DNA of 41,015 nt from Rubritalea profundi (GTDB taxonomy: Bacteria; Verrucomicrobiota; Verrucomicrobiia; Verrucomicrobiales; Akkermansiaceae). Positions 7,482 through 16,584 of this stretch are shown here, piece after piece. The position numbers and the translations under genes are program-made. A model generated the notes under the pieces. It was not told where the DNA came from, ran no database searches, and saw only the letters and a program-made list of their open reading frames with translations. The stretch is taken from NCBI RefSeq assembly GCF_002954445.1, contig NZ_MQWA01000001.1, positions 2,932,216 to 2,973,230 of the forward strand. The letters are read 5' to 3'. The first letter of the stretch is position 1; the number at the start of each line of letters is the position of its first letter.

Positions 7482-8696
7482 TCAGTGGCTCACCAAGAGT
7501 TTTTTACCGAAGATTTTGATGCAAATGGCACCCAATGGAGCCGTAATGGCGATGCTCAGCACCGCGATTGCAAGGATCAGCTGAGCAGTCTCCTCCGAGG
7601 TGCCTGTCATTTCCCCCGAAAGCACCAAAGTGAGAGGCACGGCACCAATGGCCGCCTGAACAGTGGCTTTCGGCCAATACGCCATCATACAGAACATCTT
7701 CTCTTTGAAATTAAGCTGAGAGCCAATGAGGGAAACCCACACGCCAGCGCTTCTGCCAATGAGGCCAACACAGAGAACTGCAAGTCCCGTGCCGACAGAA
7801 GAAAGGGCTATTTCGGCGATGCGGACTTCGGTGCCGATGTAGACAAATAAGAGGATCTCGGCGAAGACCCAGATTTTGCCAAATTTTGCAGCCATCCTAC
7901 CAGCCAGTTGATCGTGACGCTCCAGGATGACAAATCCGATGGCCATGATTCCGAGCAGCGCCGCGATGGGTAGGGTGTTCTTTACCGCTGGTAGTTCAGA
8001 GAAATCGTAGAACAAGATCGCTATGGCGACAAAGAGGATGACTTTGAGCGTGTCACGCATGTGGAACTTCTTGAAGAACCAGACAAACAGGTAACCAAGC
8101 AGAGCTCCAACGAGCGCACCGAGCGCGATTCCAGCTGGGACGCCAACTAGCACGCTGAGCCAGCTGGTTTCTTGGCCAGTGCCGAGTCCCGCGAAGACGC
8201 CAAAGAGGGTGATCGCGATCACGTCATCCAGTGATGCGCCTGCCAGCACCAGTGTAGGAACCTCCTTCTTCTTGCCGAAGCCACCATTCTTCAGCTCCAG
8301 CATTGCCGGTACCACGACCGCCGGAGAAACTGCCGCGATGATGAATCCTAACATGCCTGCTTCGTAGAGCTGAAAACCGAAGACTTGCCATGCCAGCAAA
8401 GTAATCGCTCCACCCTCGATGAGGCAGGGGATGATTCCCATCTTGATGGCGGGCCCACCAATCCTATTGAGTGTTTTCTTACTGATGCCTAAGCCCGCTC
8501 GAATAAGGATGATAATCAGGGCGACGGTTTTAAATTCCTTGAGCCCTTCAAGAGTACCGTCGTGGATGATATCGAATCCACTGGGGCCTAGTATCAAGCC
8601 AGTGGCAATCATCCCGAGAATTCCGGGAAGGCCGAGCTTGTTGAACAAGAAATTAGCCACAAGGGCAAATAGAACGATTAGGGCTACATCAAACAT
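7482..8696 (-). CDS. CPA-family cation:proton antiporter
   Basis: A 404-residue integral membrane protein with about 12 hydrophobic segments and the fold of monovalent cation:proton antiporters (NhaP/Kef-like, CPA1/CPA2). Recognisable pieces are LGLPGILGMIATGLILGPSG at the start, AVSPAVVVPAML around residue 142 and GASLDDVIAITLFGVF around residue 174, which contains the paired acidic residues expected in ion binding. There is no C-terminal nucleotide-binding (TrkA-N) domain, so it is not a full Kef channel. It probably exchanges Na+ or K+ for H+ across the inner membrane. The direction and ion are not decidable. The upstream leader contains only a weak AAGAG ahead of the ATG. Confidence 0.8.
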   Translation of the reverse strand: MFDVALIVLFALVANFLFNKLGLPGILGMIATGLILGPSGFDIIHDGTLEGLKEFKTVALIIILIRAGLGISKKTLNRIGGPAIKMGIIPCLIEGGAITLLAWQVFGFQLYEAGMLGFIIAAVSPAVVVPAMLELKNGGFGKKKEVPTLVLAGASLDDVIAITLFGVFAGLGTGQETSWLSVLVGVPAGIALGALVGALLGYLFVWFFKKFHMRDTLKVILFVAIAILFYDFSELPAVKNTLPIAALLGIMAIGFVILERHDQLAGRMAAKFGKIWVFAEILLFVYIGTEVRIAEIALSSVGTGLAVLCVGLIGRSAGVWVSLIGSQLNFKEKMFCMMAYWPKATVQAAIGAVPLTLVLSGEMTGTSEETAQLILAIAVLSIAITAPLGAICIKIFGKKLLVSH

Positions 8697-8816
8697 CTCT
8701 TGATCTTTCTGCTGACCGGGGTTACTCGCTGCAGATAAAGCGATTTATACTTCTGATAGCCGAAGGACTCCAGAAAAATCGTCACTTTGTCGCTCTAACC
8801 GGAGCTGTAGGGCATA

Positions 8817-8851
8817 AAAAAGCTTCACGAGCAGAACTCGTGAAGCTTTTT
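8817..8851. terminator. Intrinsic terminator of rpmE, usable in both directions
   Basis: A perfect 15-bp stem AAAAAGCTTCACGAG (8817-8831) with complement at 8837-8851 and loop CAGAA. In the minus direction it lies 20 bases after the L31 stop and is followed by a T-tract. Confidence 0.9.
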
Positions 8852-8871
8852 GAAAGTGTCTCGAAAGGGAA

Positions 8872-9144
8872 TTAGCCGAGTGATGGCTTCTTCGCGCGAC
8901 GGACAGAGGAACCAAAACGTTTTTGGAACTTGTCGATGCGACCTTCGGTATCCACAAACGTGGACTTACCTGTGTAGAACGGGTGAGTGTCAGCAGTTAC
9001 GCCCATTGAAAGAATGTAGTACTCTACACCGTCAATAGTCTCTTTGTTGCCGGATTTCGCGGTCGAGCGTGTAACGTAACGCTTGCCGGATGTCATGTCT
9101 TGAAAGATTACCGGGTGGTAATCAGGATGGATATCAGCTTTCAT
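8872..9144 (-). CDS. rpmE2: 50S ribosomal protein L31 type B
   Basis: Ninety residues starting MKADIHPDYHPV, the signature of bacterial L31. It lacks the four zinc-binding cysteines of the type A protein, so it is the zinc-independent type B form. ATG 9142-9144 was chosen over an upstream in-frame start because L31 proteins begin at this methionine. The GKRYVTRSTAKS and SMGVTADTHPFYTGK stretches are conserved family segments; the C-terminal SSVRRAKKPSLG is slightly longer than usual. It is probably monocistronic: it is preceded by about 125 bp of noncoding DNA and followed by a strong terminator at 8817-8851. No Shine-Dalgarno sequence precedes the start. Confidence 0.93.
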   Translation of the reverse strand: MKADIHPDYHPVIFQDMTSGKRYVTRSTAKSGNKETIDGVEYYILSMGVTADTHPFYTGKSTFVDTEGRIDKFQKRFGSSVRRAKKPSLG

Positions 9145-9270
9145 AGTCTTGATAAGGTTGTGCCACGTTTCCAACGCGGTGTGATGAGGAGATTGCAAAG
9201 ATTGCTTCGCTTGTCAATCATTTACCTGAACAAGACTTGGCCGAGGGTGAAATTCATCGAGCTAAGAGGC

Positions 9271-10188
9271 TTAGAGCTGCGTGACTACTTGTCGCAGGAT
9301 AGTTTCAGAAAAGTCCATTGCGCCGCTGAATAGGCTCACCCAGTGAACTGCATAGCTTTTGAAATTAAGCCCACCAGGAACGAGGCACAGCATCGTCGCT
9401 AGTAGGAGTACATTTGCCATGTAAATGAGAACTGCCGAGAAGAACGTGCCATTTTCTTTGAGGTCGGGTTGATCGCGCGGGATCATCCAGATCGTCCATG
9501 CCAAGTGGAATGTCCAAGTTCCTCCGATAGCAAAGTACAGCACATAGTCGTGGTAAGGGATGTCCCAGAATAGGCGAAGTAGGCCAGAGATAAATAGGAC
9601 GATGAACGACCAGAAGGGAACGAAGTAGGGGGAGAGCGCGATGAGGATATTCGACTTATTGGTCATCACATAGCCTCCATCGAGAGTGACATTGAAGCCG
9701 GAAACTTTGCCGCCACAGATGTAAATGAAGATGACGTGGGTGAGTTCGTGCCCAAGCACGTAGAGGTAGAGAAAGAAGTTACTTAGGAGCTTCGAGTAGA
9801 ACCAACCGCACATCAGGAAGCAGCCAGTGAAAAAGAAGATGAAGGGACGGGAGCGCAGCAGCTCCATCCAGAAGTGCGATTTACCAGTGTGCTCAGCAAT
9901 CGTGAATAGAGCTAGAGTGCTGATAGCACTGGGGAGCAGAAGGAAGAGAGCCAAAAAGGACCGCAGCAGCAGCTGGCCAGTTGGCAGTGAATAGTCGTCC
10001 TCATACGTATCGGCTATCGCCGCATGGACTGAGGTCAGGCCTTGGCGTCGCCAGCTGCGTTGGTTCGCTCGTTGGTGGGCTCGCTTATTCGCCCCTTGGA
10101 TGGATTCCCATAGCTTAGGGCGCTGGGCACGACGAGTAGCGCTGTGTGAACGGCGGCGAGGGGGAGGTTTTCGTGCGCGGCGAGACAT
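9271..10188 (-). CDS. Polytopic M50-like membrane metallopeptidase
   Basis: A 305-residue protein with an Arg-rich, very basic N-terminus (first 50 residues), then about six membrane segments. A zinc-binding HELTH motif sits in the segment VLGHELTHVIFIYICGG (around residues 143-159), and a later SPYFVPFWSF segment may hold the third ligand, as in M50 intramembrane peptidases. No PDZ domain is visible. Site-2 proteases cut transmembrane anti-sigma factors or signal peptides, but the target here is unknown. The neighbours give no clue: L31 lies downstream and a small cysteine protein upstream. The assignment to an M50-like fold rests mainly on HExxH within a hydrophobic segment. Confidence 0.6.
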   Translation of the reverse strand: MSRRARKPPPRRRSHSATRRAQRPKLWESIQGANKRAHQRANQRSWRRQGLTSVHAAIADTYEDDYSLPTGQLLLRSFLALFLLLPSAISTLALFTIAEHTGKSHFWMELLRSRPFIFFFTGCFLMCGWFYSKLLSNFFLYLYVLGHELTHVIFIYICGGKVSGFNVTLDGGYVMTNKSNILIALSPYFVPFWSFIVLFISGLLRLFWDIPYHDYVLYFAIGGTWTFHLAWTIWMIPRDQPDLKENGTFFSAVLIYMANVLLLATMLCLVPGGLNFKSYAVHWVSLFSGAMDFSETILRQVVTQL

Positions 10189-10430
10189 AAGTAAATAAAG
10201 ATGCTTAAGTTTCCCTAATTAATTAGAAAAAGCAACCATGTAGTTCAAGCGTCCAATTCAGCGAAGTGAAGTAACTACCCATTGCGAAAAATACAGAATG
10301 GGACGAAATTTTTGAGGCGGTCTGTATGAAGAAACTATTTTTCTACCAGAGATTCACACGAATCACTAAGCTGGGATGGTTCTCTTAAACGCCCGACGGG
10401 ACTTGCTCTTAACCCTTGAATGCTTGGGGC

Positions 10431-10663
10431 TTAAATTCCAAGCGCATCTTCTAGATCTTTCAGGGACTCGAAAACTTGCTGTCCGGCATCGATTTCTATG
10501 CTCAGTCGGCTGATATCGTTAGCGTTACACAGATTGAACATAGAACAACGGCTACACTGAACGCGGTGATCAATCATAAAATCCGGCTTTGGACACCATG
10601 ACCAGAGCTTTATTATCCAGTAACGGCGAGCGGAAACAAATTGTTTGAGCCGTTTTTTCTCAT
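10431..10663 (-). CDS. Small cysteine-containing protein, unknown, frame broken near the start
   Basis: Read on the minus strand, a continuous frame down to TAA at 10431-10433 encodes about 75 residues: a basic N-terminus (RLKQFVSARRYW), a WCPKPDFMIDHR segment, a cysteine cluster CSRCSMFNLC, and an acidic helical C-terminus (SLKDLEDALGI). The only good start is ATG at 10661-10663, which enters this frame if the six-T run at 10653-10658 were seven, giving MRKKRLKQF. This is the same type of single-base defect seen in several neighbours. The four cysteines could bind a metal or an iron-sulphur cluster. I do not recognise the family. Coding is inferred from the open frame and amino-acid composition. 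Confidence 0.45.
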
Positions 10664-10697
10664 AGAATTGCGTTAGGAAAAGGTGTACGCCTCCAAT

Positions 10698-10973
10698 ATG
10701 ATCACTAAATTAATACAGCTTAAAGCAAAACCGGGTAAGAGCGCAGAGCTCAATAGTCTTGTGCAGTCGTTAATCGAGCCATCCCGCAATGAAGTGGGCT
10801 GCATCAAGTATGACGCTTACTCGGATGATTCAGGCTCGATCTATCTGATCGAAGAATGGGAATCGGCTGAAACCTTGAATGCTCACAAGCTCACGGCGCA
10901 TTTTTTGAAATTCAAAGATGCAGGTCCAGAACTCATTGAGGAGAAGGGATCGATTGCTCTCAATCCACTATAA
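10698..10973 (+). CDS. Antibiotic biosynthesis monooxygenase (ABM) domain protein
   Basis: A protein of 91 residues with the ferredoxin-like ABM fold: the opening MITKLIQLKAKPGK strand, a GCIKYDAYSDDS strand, YLIEEWES, and a helix with AHKLTAHFLKF containing the conserved histidine. Family members are small dimeric enzymes or quinol/haem-modifying monooxygenases such as YgiN; the substrate here is unknown. Two starts are possible. ATG 10698 gives the usual family N-terminus. An in-frame GTG at 10683 adds five residues and sits four bases after AGGA. It is probably monocistronic. Confidence 0.8.
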   Translation: MITKLIQLKAKPGKSAELNSLVQSLIEPSRNEVGCIKYDAYSDDSGSIYLIEEWESAETLNAHKLTAHFLKFKDAGPELIEEKGSIALNPL

Positions 10974-11077
10974 AACCAAGCGATTCTCGGTCTTGGATGG
11001 TGGATGGTGGTTCTCAATGTCAATTAGTGCTTTTTTTGTTGTAAGACGGATAAGAATTCCGAGTATCCATTTCAGTC

Positions 11078-13316
11078 ATGCACTGTATAGCACTCACTTT
11101 ATTACTCTTTGGAATCAGCGGCTATGCGGACTCTGAGCCCGTTGAATTCAACCGTGATATCCGGCCGATTTTATCGGATAAGTGCTATGCCTGCCACGGA
11201 CCTGATAAGGAGGCTAGAGAAGCTGATTTACGTCTAGACACGGAAGAAGGACACGGAAGAAGGCAGTCAAGCTGACCTAGATGGGCATCAAGCCATTGTG
11301 CCGGGAAATCCTGATAAAAGTGCTCTTATTCTACGCATTAACTCGGACGATGAAGACCTAGTGATGCCTCCACCCAGTTCTCACCTAAGCCTTAAAAATA
11401 AGGAGAAAGAGCTTCTCAGGCAGTGGATTAAAGAGGGCGCTAAGTGGCAAGGTCATTGGTCGTTTCAGCCCATTTCTCGGCCATTTCTCACCAGCCACAA
11501 GGCACATTCTATTGATGCGCTGGTGCATGCTCATTTGAAAAAAAATGCGGTGGAACCGGCTGCTCCAGCAAAGCCAGTGGTTTGGTTGCGCCGCGTTACT
11601 CAAGACCTCACGGGCTTGCCTCCCACGCTGGCCCAAATCGATGCCTTTCTCGCAGACTCCTCAGATAAGGCCTATGAAAAGGTCGTCGATCGTCTGCTCT
11701 CCAGCGTCGACTACGCGGAGCGCATGACCACAATTTGGCTCGATAATGCGCGTTATGCCGATAGCAATGGCTTCCAGTTCGATAATGCTCGAACCATGTG
11801 GCCGTGGCGCGATTGGGTGATCAAATCCTTCAGGGAGAACATGCCCTATGACCAATTCGTGACCCAGTAACTGGCTGGCGATTTACTAGAAGATCCAAGC
11901 CAGGACCAATTGATTGCCACCGGTTTCAACCGCAATCATGGCTATTCCATCGAGGGGGGAATCAACGATGAAGAATACCGGGTGATGTATGCCAACGATA
12001 AAACCACGACATTTGGCACCTTACTTCTCGAGCTAACAATGGAATGCACCCGATGTCACGATCACAAATATGATCCCTTAACTATGGAGGATTACTATTC
12101 ACTTTCGTCATTTTTCAATACCAGTGCTGAAGTCGGCGCTCCTGGGGAAAGAGGCCGCAGGAAAAAGACTGCAGCTCCCTTTATTGAATATTTTCCAATT
12201 GCTGGCCAATCACTCTCAGGTTCTGACAAAACCTCCAAAACATCTGACAAACCGGTCTTAGTTATGGTGATGGAAGAGAAGAAACGCGACAGCCACATTC
12301 TACTCCAAGGGCTCTTCGACCAAATCGGAGCTAAGGTTAAACCGCGTACTCCGACCATATTACCAAGCTTTGATGGCTATCCAGCCAACCGCCTAGGTCT
12401 GGCTCAGTGGTTGTGCGCCGATGATAACCCGCTGTTTGCCCGAGTCACAGTCAATCGACTTTGGCAGCAACTTTTTGGAGTCGGTATCGTGAAGTCGTCT
12501 GACAACTTGGGTTTACAAGGTGAGCTTCCTAGCCACCCAGCATTGCTCGATTGGTTGGCGACTGAATTTCGGGACAATGACTGGGACCTCCAGCATATCA
12601 TTCGGATGATCGTGCTCTCTGACACCTACCGTCAGTCCTCAAAATTCCGCAAGGACATCTAGGATCCGGATAACCGCCTGCTGGCTAGAGGGCCGAGCTT
12701 TCGCCTGCCAGCGGAAGTTATCTGCGACCAAGCATTGGCTGCAAGTGGCCTCATCTCTCATGCCGTTGGGGGCCCTAGCGTGATGCCTTACCAGCCAGCT
12801 AAGTTGTGGGACGACCTCAACGCTCCACCGTCTCACGCCGAAACCTACACTCAAAGCTTTGGTGACAAGCTCTAACGCAAGAGCCTCTATACCTACTGGC
12901 GACGGGCGATACCGCACCCAGAAATGGCCACCTTTGACGCACCAAGCCGTGATGTCTGTAGCGTGGAGCGCATTGCTACCAACACCCCCTTACAGGCACT
13001 AGTCACCTTGCGCGCCCCTATTTATTTAGAATCATCCCGAGTCTTAGCGGAGTCGCTTATCGGCAAAAAAGACCCCATCCAACTTGCCTTCCGCCGCATT
13101 CTGTCGCGCAAAGCTGACGCGATTGAGCTAAGCGCATTGAGCCAGCTCCACCAAGACAGGCTCGAATCCTACCAGAAAGACCCAGAGGCTGCGCGTCGTT
13201 TTCTCAAAGTGGGGGAACACCCGACTCAGCCAAATTCCAATAAAGCCGAAGTGGCCGCTCTGGCTGATGTCTGCCTCGCTATCTTCAACCTCAGTGAATC
13301 ACTCACTCGCAAGTAA
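11078..13316 (+). pseudogene. Planctomycete-type DUF1549/DUF1553 cytochrome-like protein, multiply broken
   Basis: The order of domains is that of the verrucomicrobial/planctomycete family: signal peptide ([18 protein letters not shown]), a PSCyt1 haem motif (CYACHGPDK), DUF1549 (NGFQFDNARTMWPWRDW, ECTRCHDHKYDP) and DUF1553 (NPLFARVTVNRLWQQLFG, ATFDAPSRDVCSVER). It cannot be made as sequenced. A 13-bp tandem duplication at 11237-11262 shifts the frame, and after it the frame contains TAA 11868-11870 (at the expected Gln of FVTQQLAGD), TAG 12660-12662 (before DPDNRLLAR) and TAA 12873-12875 (at the expected Tyr of KLYRKSLYTYW). Removing the duplication restores [16 protein letters not shown]. 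The family is secreted and often paired with DUF1501; its biochemical role is unsettled. Confidence 0.85.
11237..11262 (+). repeat. 13-bp perfect tandem duplication
   Basis: The unit GACACGGAAGAAG occurs twice without a gap (11237-11249 and 11250-11262) inside the DUF1549 gene. Deleting one copy restores the family reading frame, so the duplication is a recent inactivating event. Confidence 0.9.
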
Positions 13317-13322
13317 TCTCCT

Positions 13323-14750
13323 ATGAAAGATCTCATCGAATCTGCTATCCTCAGCATGAACCGTCGCCAGACGCTTAAGACCATTGGCGGTGGATTCGGC
13401 TCCATGGCTTTAGGCAACATGCTGGCCGACGCTGGAGACTTCACTCCGACGGCTCATCACAAAGCAAAAGCAAAGCGCGTGATCTACCTCTTTCAAGCCG
13501 GTGGTCCCTCACAGGTCGATCTATTCGACTACAAACCGGCGCTCAAAAAGTTTCACGGGACAGACACCTTTTCCCATGTTGAAAAATCCGGACGACTCAC
13601 GGGATTTACCGACAAACACAAAATCCACCCGATTATTAACTCGCGTTATAAGTTTGAGCAACATGGTGAATGCGGATCGTGGGCGAGTGAATTGGTTCCT
13701 CATATGAGTAAAATCGTTGATGATGTCTGCACCATTCGTTCAGTCTGCACCAAACCGATCAACCACGACCCGGCAATGACCTTCATGCAGACTGGTCACA
13801 ACCTCCCGGGGCGGCCATGTCTGGGATCATGGATGAGCTACGGCCGCGGCAGTATGAACTAGAATCTGCCAGATTTCGTCGTGCTAGTCTCAAAAGGTGA
13901 CCTAGGTAACATGCAGCCACTCAACTCCCGACTATGGGGCAATGGCTTTCTGCCTGGCCACTATCAAGGAGTGCGTTTCCGCTCGGGTTCCGAACCTGTA
14001 CTTTACTTGGAGGACCCTGCAGGCAAGAGCATGAAGGACCAACGTCGCATGCTCGACACCATTAGCCAACTCAATCAGCATGAGCTCCAAAGCAGTTGCG
14101 ACCCAGCGATTGAGACCCGTATTATGCAGTATGAAATGGCTTTTCGTATGCAGACCTCGATCCCTGAATTGTCTGACTTCTCCGACGAACCCGAGTTCAG
14201 CTTCAAGCTGTATGGTGAGGATGCGCGCCGCCCGGGAACCTATGCCTATAATTGCCTCATGGCGCGCCGGCTGGCTGAGCAAGATGTCCGCTACATTCAG
14301 CTATACCATTCCGGCTGGGATCACCATTTCAACCTACCTAATCACCTTCCAAAACGTTGCCGCGAGAACGATCAAGCCAGCGTGGCCTTGATCACCGACC
14401 TTAAGCAACGCGGATTACTCGACGACACAATTGTCGTCTGGGGTGGCGAATTCGGCCGTACTTCGTTTAGCAAGAGTGGTAGAGTCAATGAATCCTACGG
14501 TCGTGATCACCACGCCAATTGCTTCACAAAAATTGTGGCCGGCGGTGGCTTCAAGTAAGGTCTCAATTACGGCGAAACCGATGACCTATCGTATCGTGTC
14601 ACCCGTGATGAAGTGACTGTCCACGACTTACACGCCACGATCCTCCATCAACTAGGGCTCGACCACGAACGACTCACCTACACCTCCCAAGGTCGCCGCT
14701 ATCGTCTCACCGATGTCGAAGGACATGTCATGAAAAACCTCTTGAGCTAA
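13323..14750 (+). pseudogene. DUF1501 (sulfatase-like) protein, two premature stops
   Basis: The single frame from ATG 13323 to TAA 14748-14750 encodes the DUF1501 family: SMNRRQTLKTIGGGFG twin-arginine-like leader, FQAGGPSQVDLFDYKP, INHDPAMTFMQTGHNLPGRP, YHSGWDHH, VVWGGEFGRT, and the terminal [14 protein letters not shown]. It is interrupted by TAG 13860-13862 (position of Gln in the conserved NQNLPDFVVL) and TAA 14556-14558 (GGGFK then GLNYGETD). The family has an alkaline-phosphatase-superfamily fold and is exported by Tat. It follows the broken DUF1549/DUF1553 gene by 6 bp, so the whole operon is decayed. A closely similar intact gene is at 37991-39367. Confidence 0.85.
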
Positions 14751-14769
14751 ACAAAACAAGCTGGAACCA

Positions 14770-14796
14770 CCATCACTCCAACAATAGGAATGATGG
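14770..14796. terminator. Hairpin between convergent genes, possible terminator
   Basis: CCATCACTCC (14770-14779) and GGAATGATGG (14787-14796) form a 10-bp stem with one C/A mismatch and a 7-base loop AACAATA. There is no clear T-tract. It lies between the 3' end of the DUF1501 remnant and the 3' end of hmp. Confidence 0.4.
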
Positions 14797-14810
14797 CTGC
14801 CTCGGCAAGT

Positions 14811-16056
14811 TTAGCCTTCGAGTTCATCGTGCGGGCCGAAAAATTCGAAATGGATTTTATCCACTGGGTGATTGAATGCCTTAAGCGCCTTGTAGACTTG
14901 AGCCATCATTGGCTTTGGACCGCAGAAGTAGACTTCGGTTTCTGAGGTGAGGTATTCCGAGAGAAATGTCTCATCGAAAAACCCTTCACTGTGGTAGTTC
15001 CCTTTGTCTTCTTCCGCTGGATGGCTGTAGCGGAAGAGCGCATTGATTGCTGGGTTTCTCTTTGCGAGTCCGCGGACTTCATCAGCGAGTGCGTGCATTT
15101 TACCATTGATAGCACCGTGGATGAAGGTGATGTCTTTGCTCGGACTAGCGTGGCAGCATCGAAAGCACTGGTGTGAGACCTACTCCGCCAGAGAGGAAAA
15201 GAACCGGAGTTTCTGCAGGGTGCTCGCCGAGGAAGAATTCGCCACAGGCTGGAGCGACCTCGATTGTTCCACCTTGTTGTATTTGCTCGTGAAGGAATGT
15301 GGATGCGTAGCCGTTTGGCGTGTCATCACCACCAGCAGTTTCACGCTTCACGCTAATGCAGTAGTGGTTCCAGTCAGATGAGCCCGAGAGTGAATAATTA
15401 CGCATCGTGGTCATCTGGCTATTTCCTGTAAATGGGCAAGCGCTAGCCTTAGCATTTTCCTTAAGAAGGGGAACGCGTACTGTGAGGTATTGCCCGGGCT
15501 TGAACTTTGGAAGTGGCTTGCCGTCAGCACGCTTGAGATAGAACGAGGTGATCGTATCGCTTTCCTTCACGCGCTTAAAGACCGTCATGTCGGTGAATCC
15601 CTCCCAACCCGCATCTTGTTGGTTGTCGTAAATGGATTTTTCCGCGCCAGTCAATACTCCAGCTAGGAAGCCATAAGCTTCAGCCCAAGCATCGAGAATT
15701 TCTTTTGGTGCAGGATTGAGTAAGTCATCGATAGAGTCGAGCTGGTGCTCACCCACGATTGGGTAGTGCTCAGGCTTGATGCCGAGTGATGCGTGCTTGT
15801 TGGAAATACGACTCACTGCTTCAGCCAGATTTTCTGGAGTTTCAATATTTTGGGCGAAAGCGCAGATGGCGGCTCCGAGTGCTTGTTGTTGGTTGCCTGT
15901 CTTCTGGTTGGCTTGGTTGAAAAATTCCTTCACCTCTGGGTTGCCAGCAAACATGCGCTTGTAGAAGTGTTCGGTCAGCGCTTGGCCGTTTTGTTGGAGG
16001 AAGGGAATGGTCGCTTTGACCGTCTCGATCATTGTTGTGGATAGTGTCGTGCTCAT
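14811..16056 (-). CDS. hmp: Flavohaemoglobin (nitric oxide dioxygenase), one frameshift
   Basis: N-terminal globin domain (residues 1-140; TIPFLQQNGQALTEHFYKRM, KHASLGIKPEHYPIVGEHQL with the proximal-histidine region), then an FAD domain (MRNYSLSG near residue 220) and an NAD-binding domain (LFLSGGVGLTPVLSML, EVYFCGPKPMM). This is Hmp, which turns NO plus O2 into nitrate using NADH. The frame shifts at about 15152, where the plus-strand GG gives LPRYASPSK-like nonsense; one base fewer rejoins LSMLHASPSKDITFIHG to the C-terminal part. It is divergent from an NsrR-like regulator with 87 bp between, the classical NO-sensing arrangement. As sequenced the NAD domain would be lost. Confidence 0.85.
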
Positions 16057-16143
16057 TTGAATTTAAATAGGTTTATAACAAGCGTATTTAGTCAATAGTT
16101 AAATAGACTTTCAAAATGCGTACTATATGTTATATCATGAAGT
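16057..16143. promoter_or_regulatory. hmp/nsrR divergent intergenic region
   Basis: 87 AT-rich bases separate the two starts. An AAAATGCGTAC segment near 16113 and a following TATATGTTATAT resemble a degenerate NsrR half-site pair (consensus AAGATGCATTT and its complement), but the symmetry is imperfect. A regulatory role is expected from the divergent layout; the exact site is inference. Confidence 0.35.
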
Positions 16144-16584
16144 GTGAAGGTGACATACCATACTGACTATGCTCTCAGGCTGTTGATTTATTTGCTCACG
16201 CATCCAGACGATGTTGTGAGTACGCGGACTGTGGCTGAGGTGTACGGCGTCTCGCTGAACCATATGAACAAGGTGAGCCAGCATCTAGTGAAGCTGGGAT
16301 TGCTCAATGCCACACGTGGACGTGGTGGAGGGGTGAAACTCTCAGAGGTGGCGCGTGAATGGCGTCTTGGAGACTTAGTGCGGCAGTTAGAGCCAACTGG
16401 TGAAATCGCGCAATGTTCAGGAAACTCCACGGTGGAGCCGTGCAGAATAGCGCCAGTATGCTATATCCGCTCGATTTTTGCCGGCGGGACCATGGCGTTC
16501 TATAATCATCTCAATGGCTATAAAATAGAGGATCTCACAGCTAAAAATGCTGACGAAATGCGCCAGTTATTAGACGGTGCCTAA
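16144..16584 (+). CDS. nsrR: Rrf2-family NO-sensing repressor, NsrR-like
   Basis: A 146-residue Rrf2 protein: an N-terminal winged helix (YHTDYALRLLIYLL, TVAEVYGVSLNHMNKVSQHL, GLLNATRGRGGGVKL), and three cysteines in the order C-x8-C-x5-C (QCSGNSTVEPCRIAPVC), the ligands for the 4Fe-4S or 2Fe-2S cluster of NsrR/IscR-type sensors. GTG 16144 was chosen because it gives the standard short N-terminus; an ATG at 16137 is in another frame and reaches a stop quickly. The divergent gene is hmp, the best-known NsrR target. In the presence of NO the cluster is nitrosylated and DNA binding lost. The 3' end overlaps the HD gene by 15 bp. Confidence 0.85.
   Translation: MKVTYHTDYALRLLIYLLTHPDDVVSTRTVAEVYGVSLNHMNKVSQHLVKLGLLNATRGRGGGVKLSEVAREWRLGDLVRQLEPTGEIAQCSGNSTVEPCRIAPVCYIRSIFAGGTMAFYNHLNGYKIEDLTAKNADEMRQLLDGA

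Noticed and set aside
7407-7850. Plus-strand ORF of 147 residues opposite the antiporter
   Set aside because: It overlaps the antiporter's conserved C-terminal membrane segments and has no recognisable features.
1456-14750. Genome-wide reassignment of TAA or TAG to a sense codon
   Set aside because: rpoB, nusG, rplA, rplJ and rplL end in TAA, and rpoC, rplK, secE and tuf end in TAG at the expected positions, and none contain these codons internally.
11078-14750. Mobile element insertion as the cause of the operon's decay
   Set aside because: No transposase, terminal inverted repeats or target-site duplication flank the region; the lesions are substitutions and a 13-bp tandem duplication.
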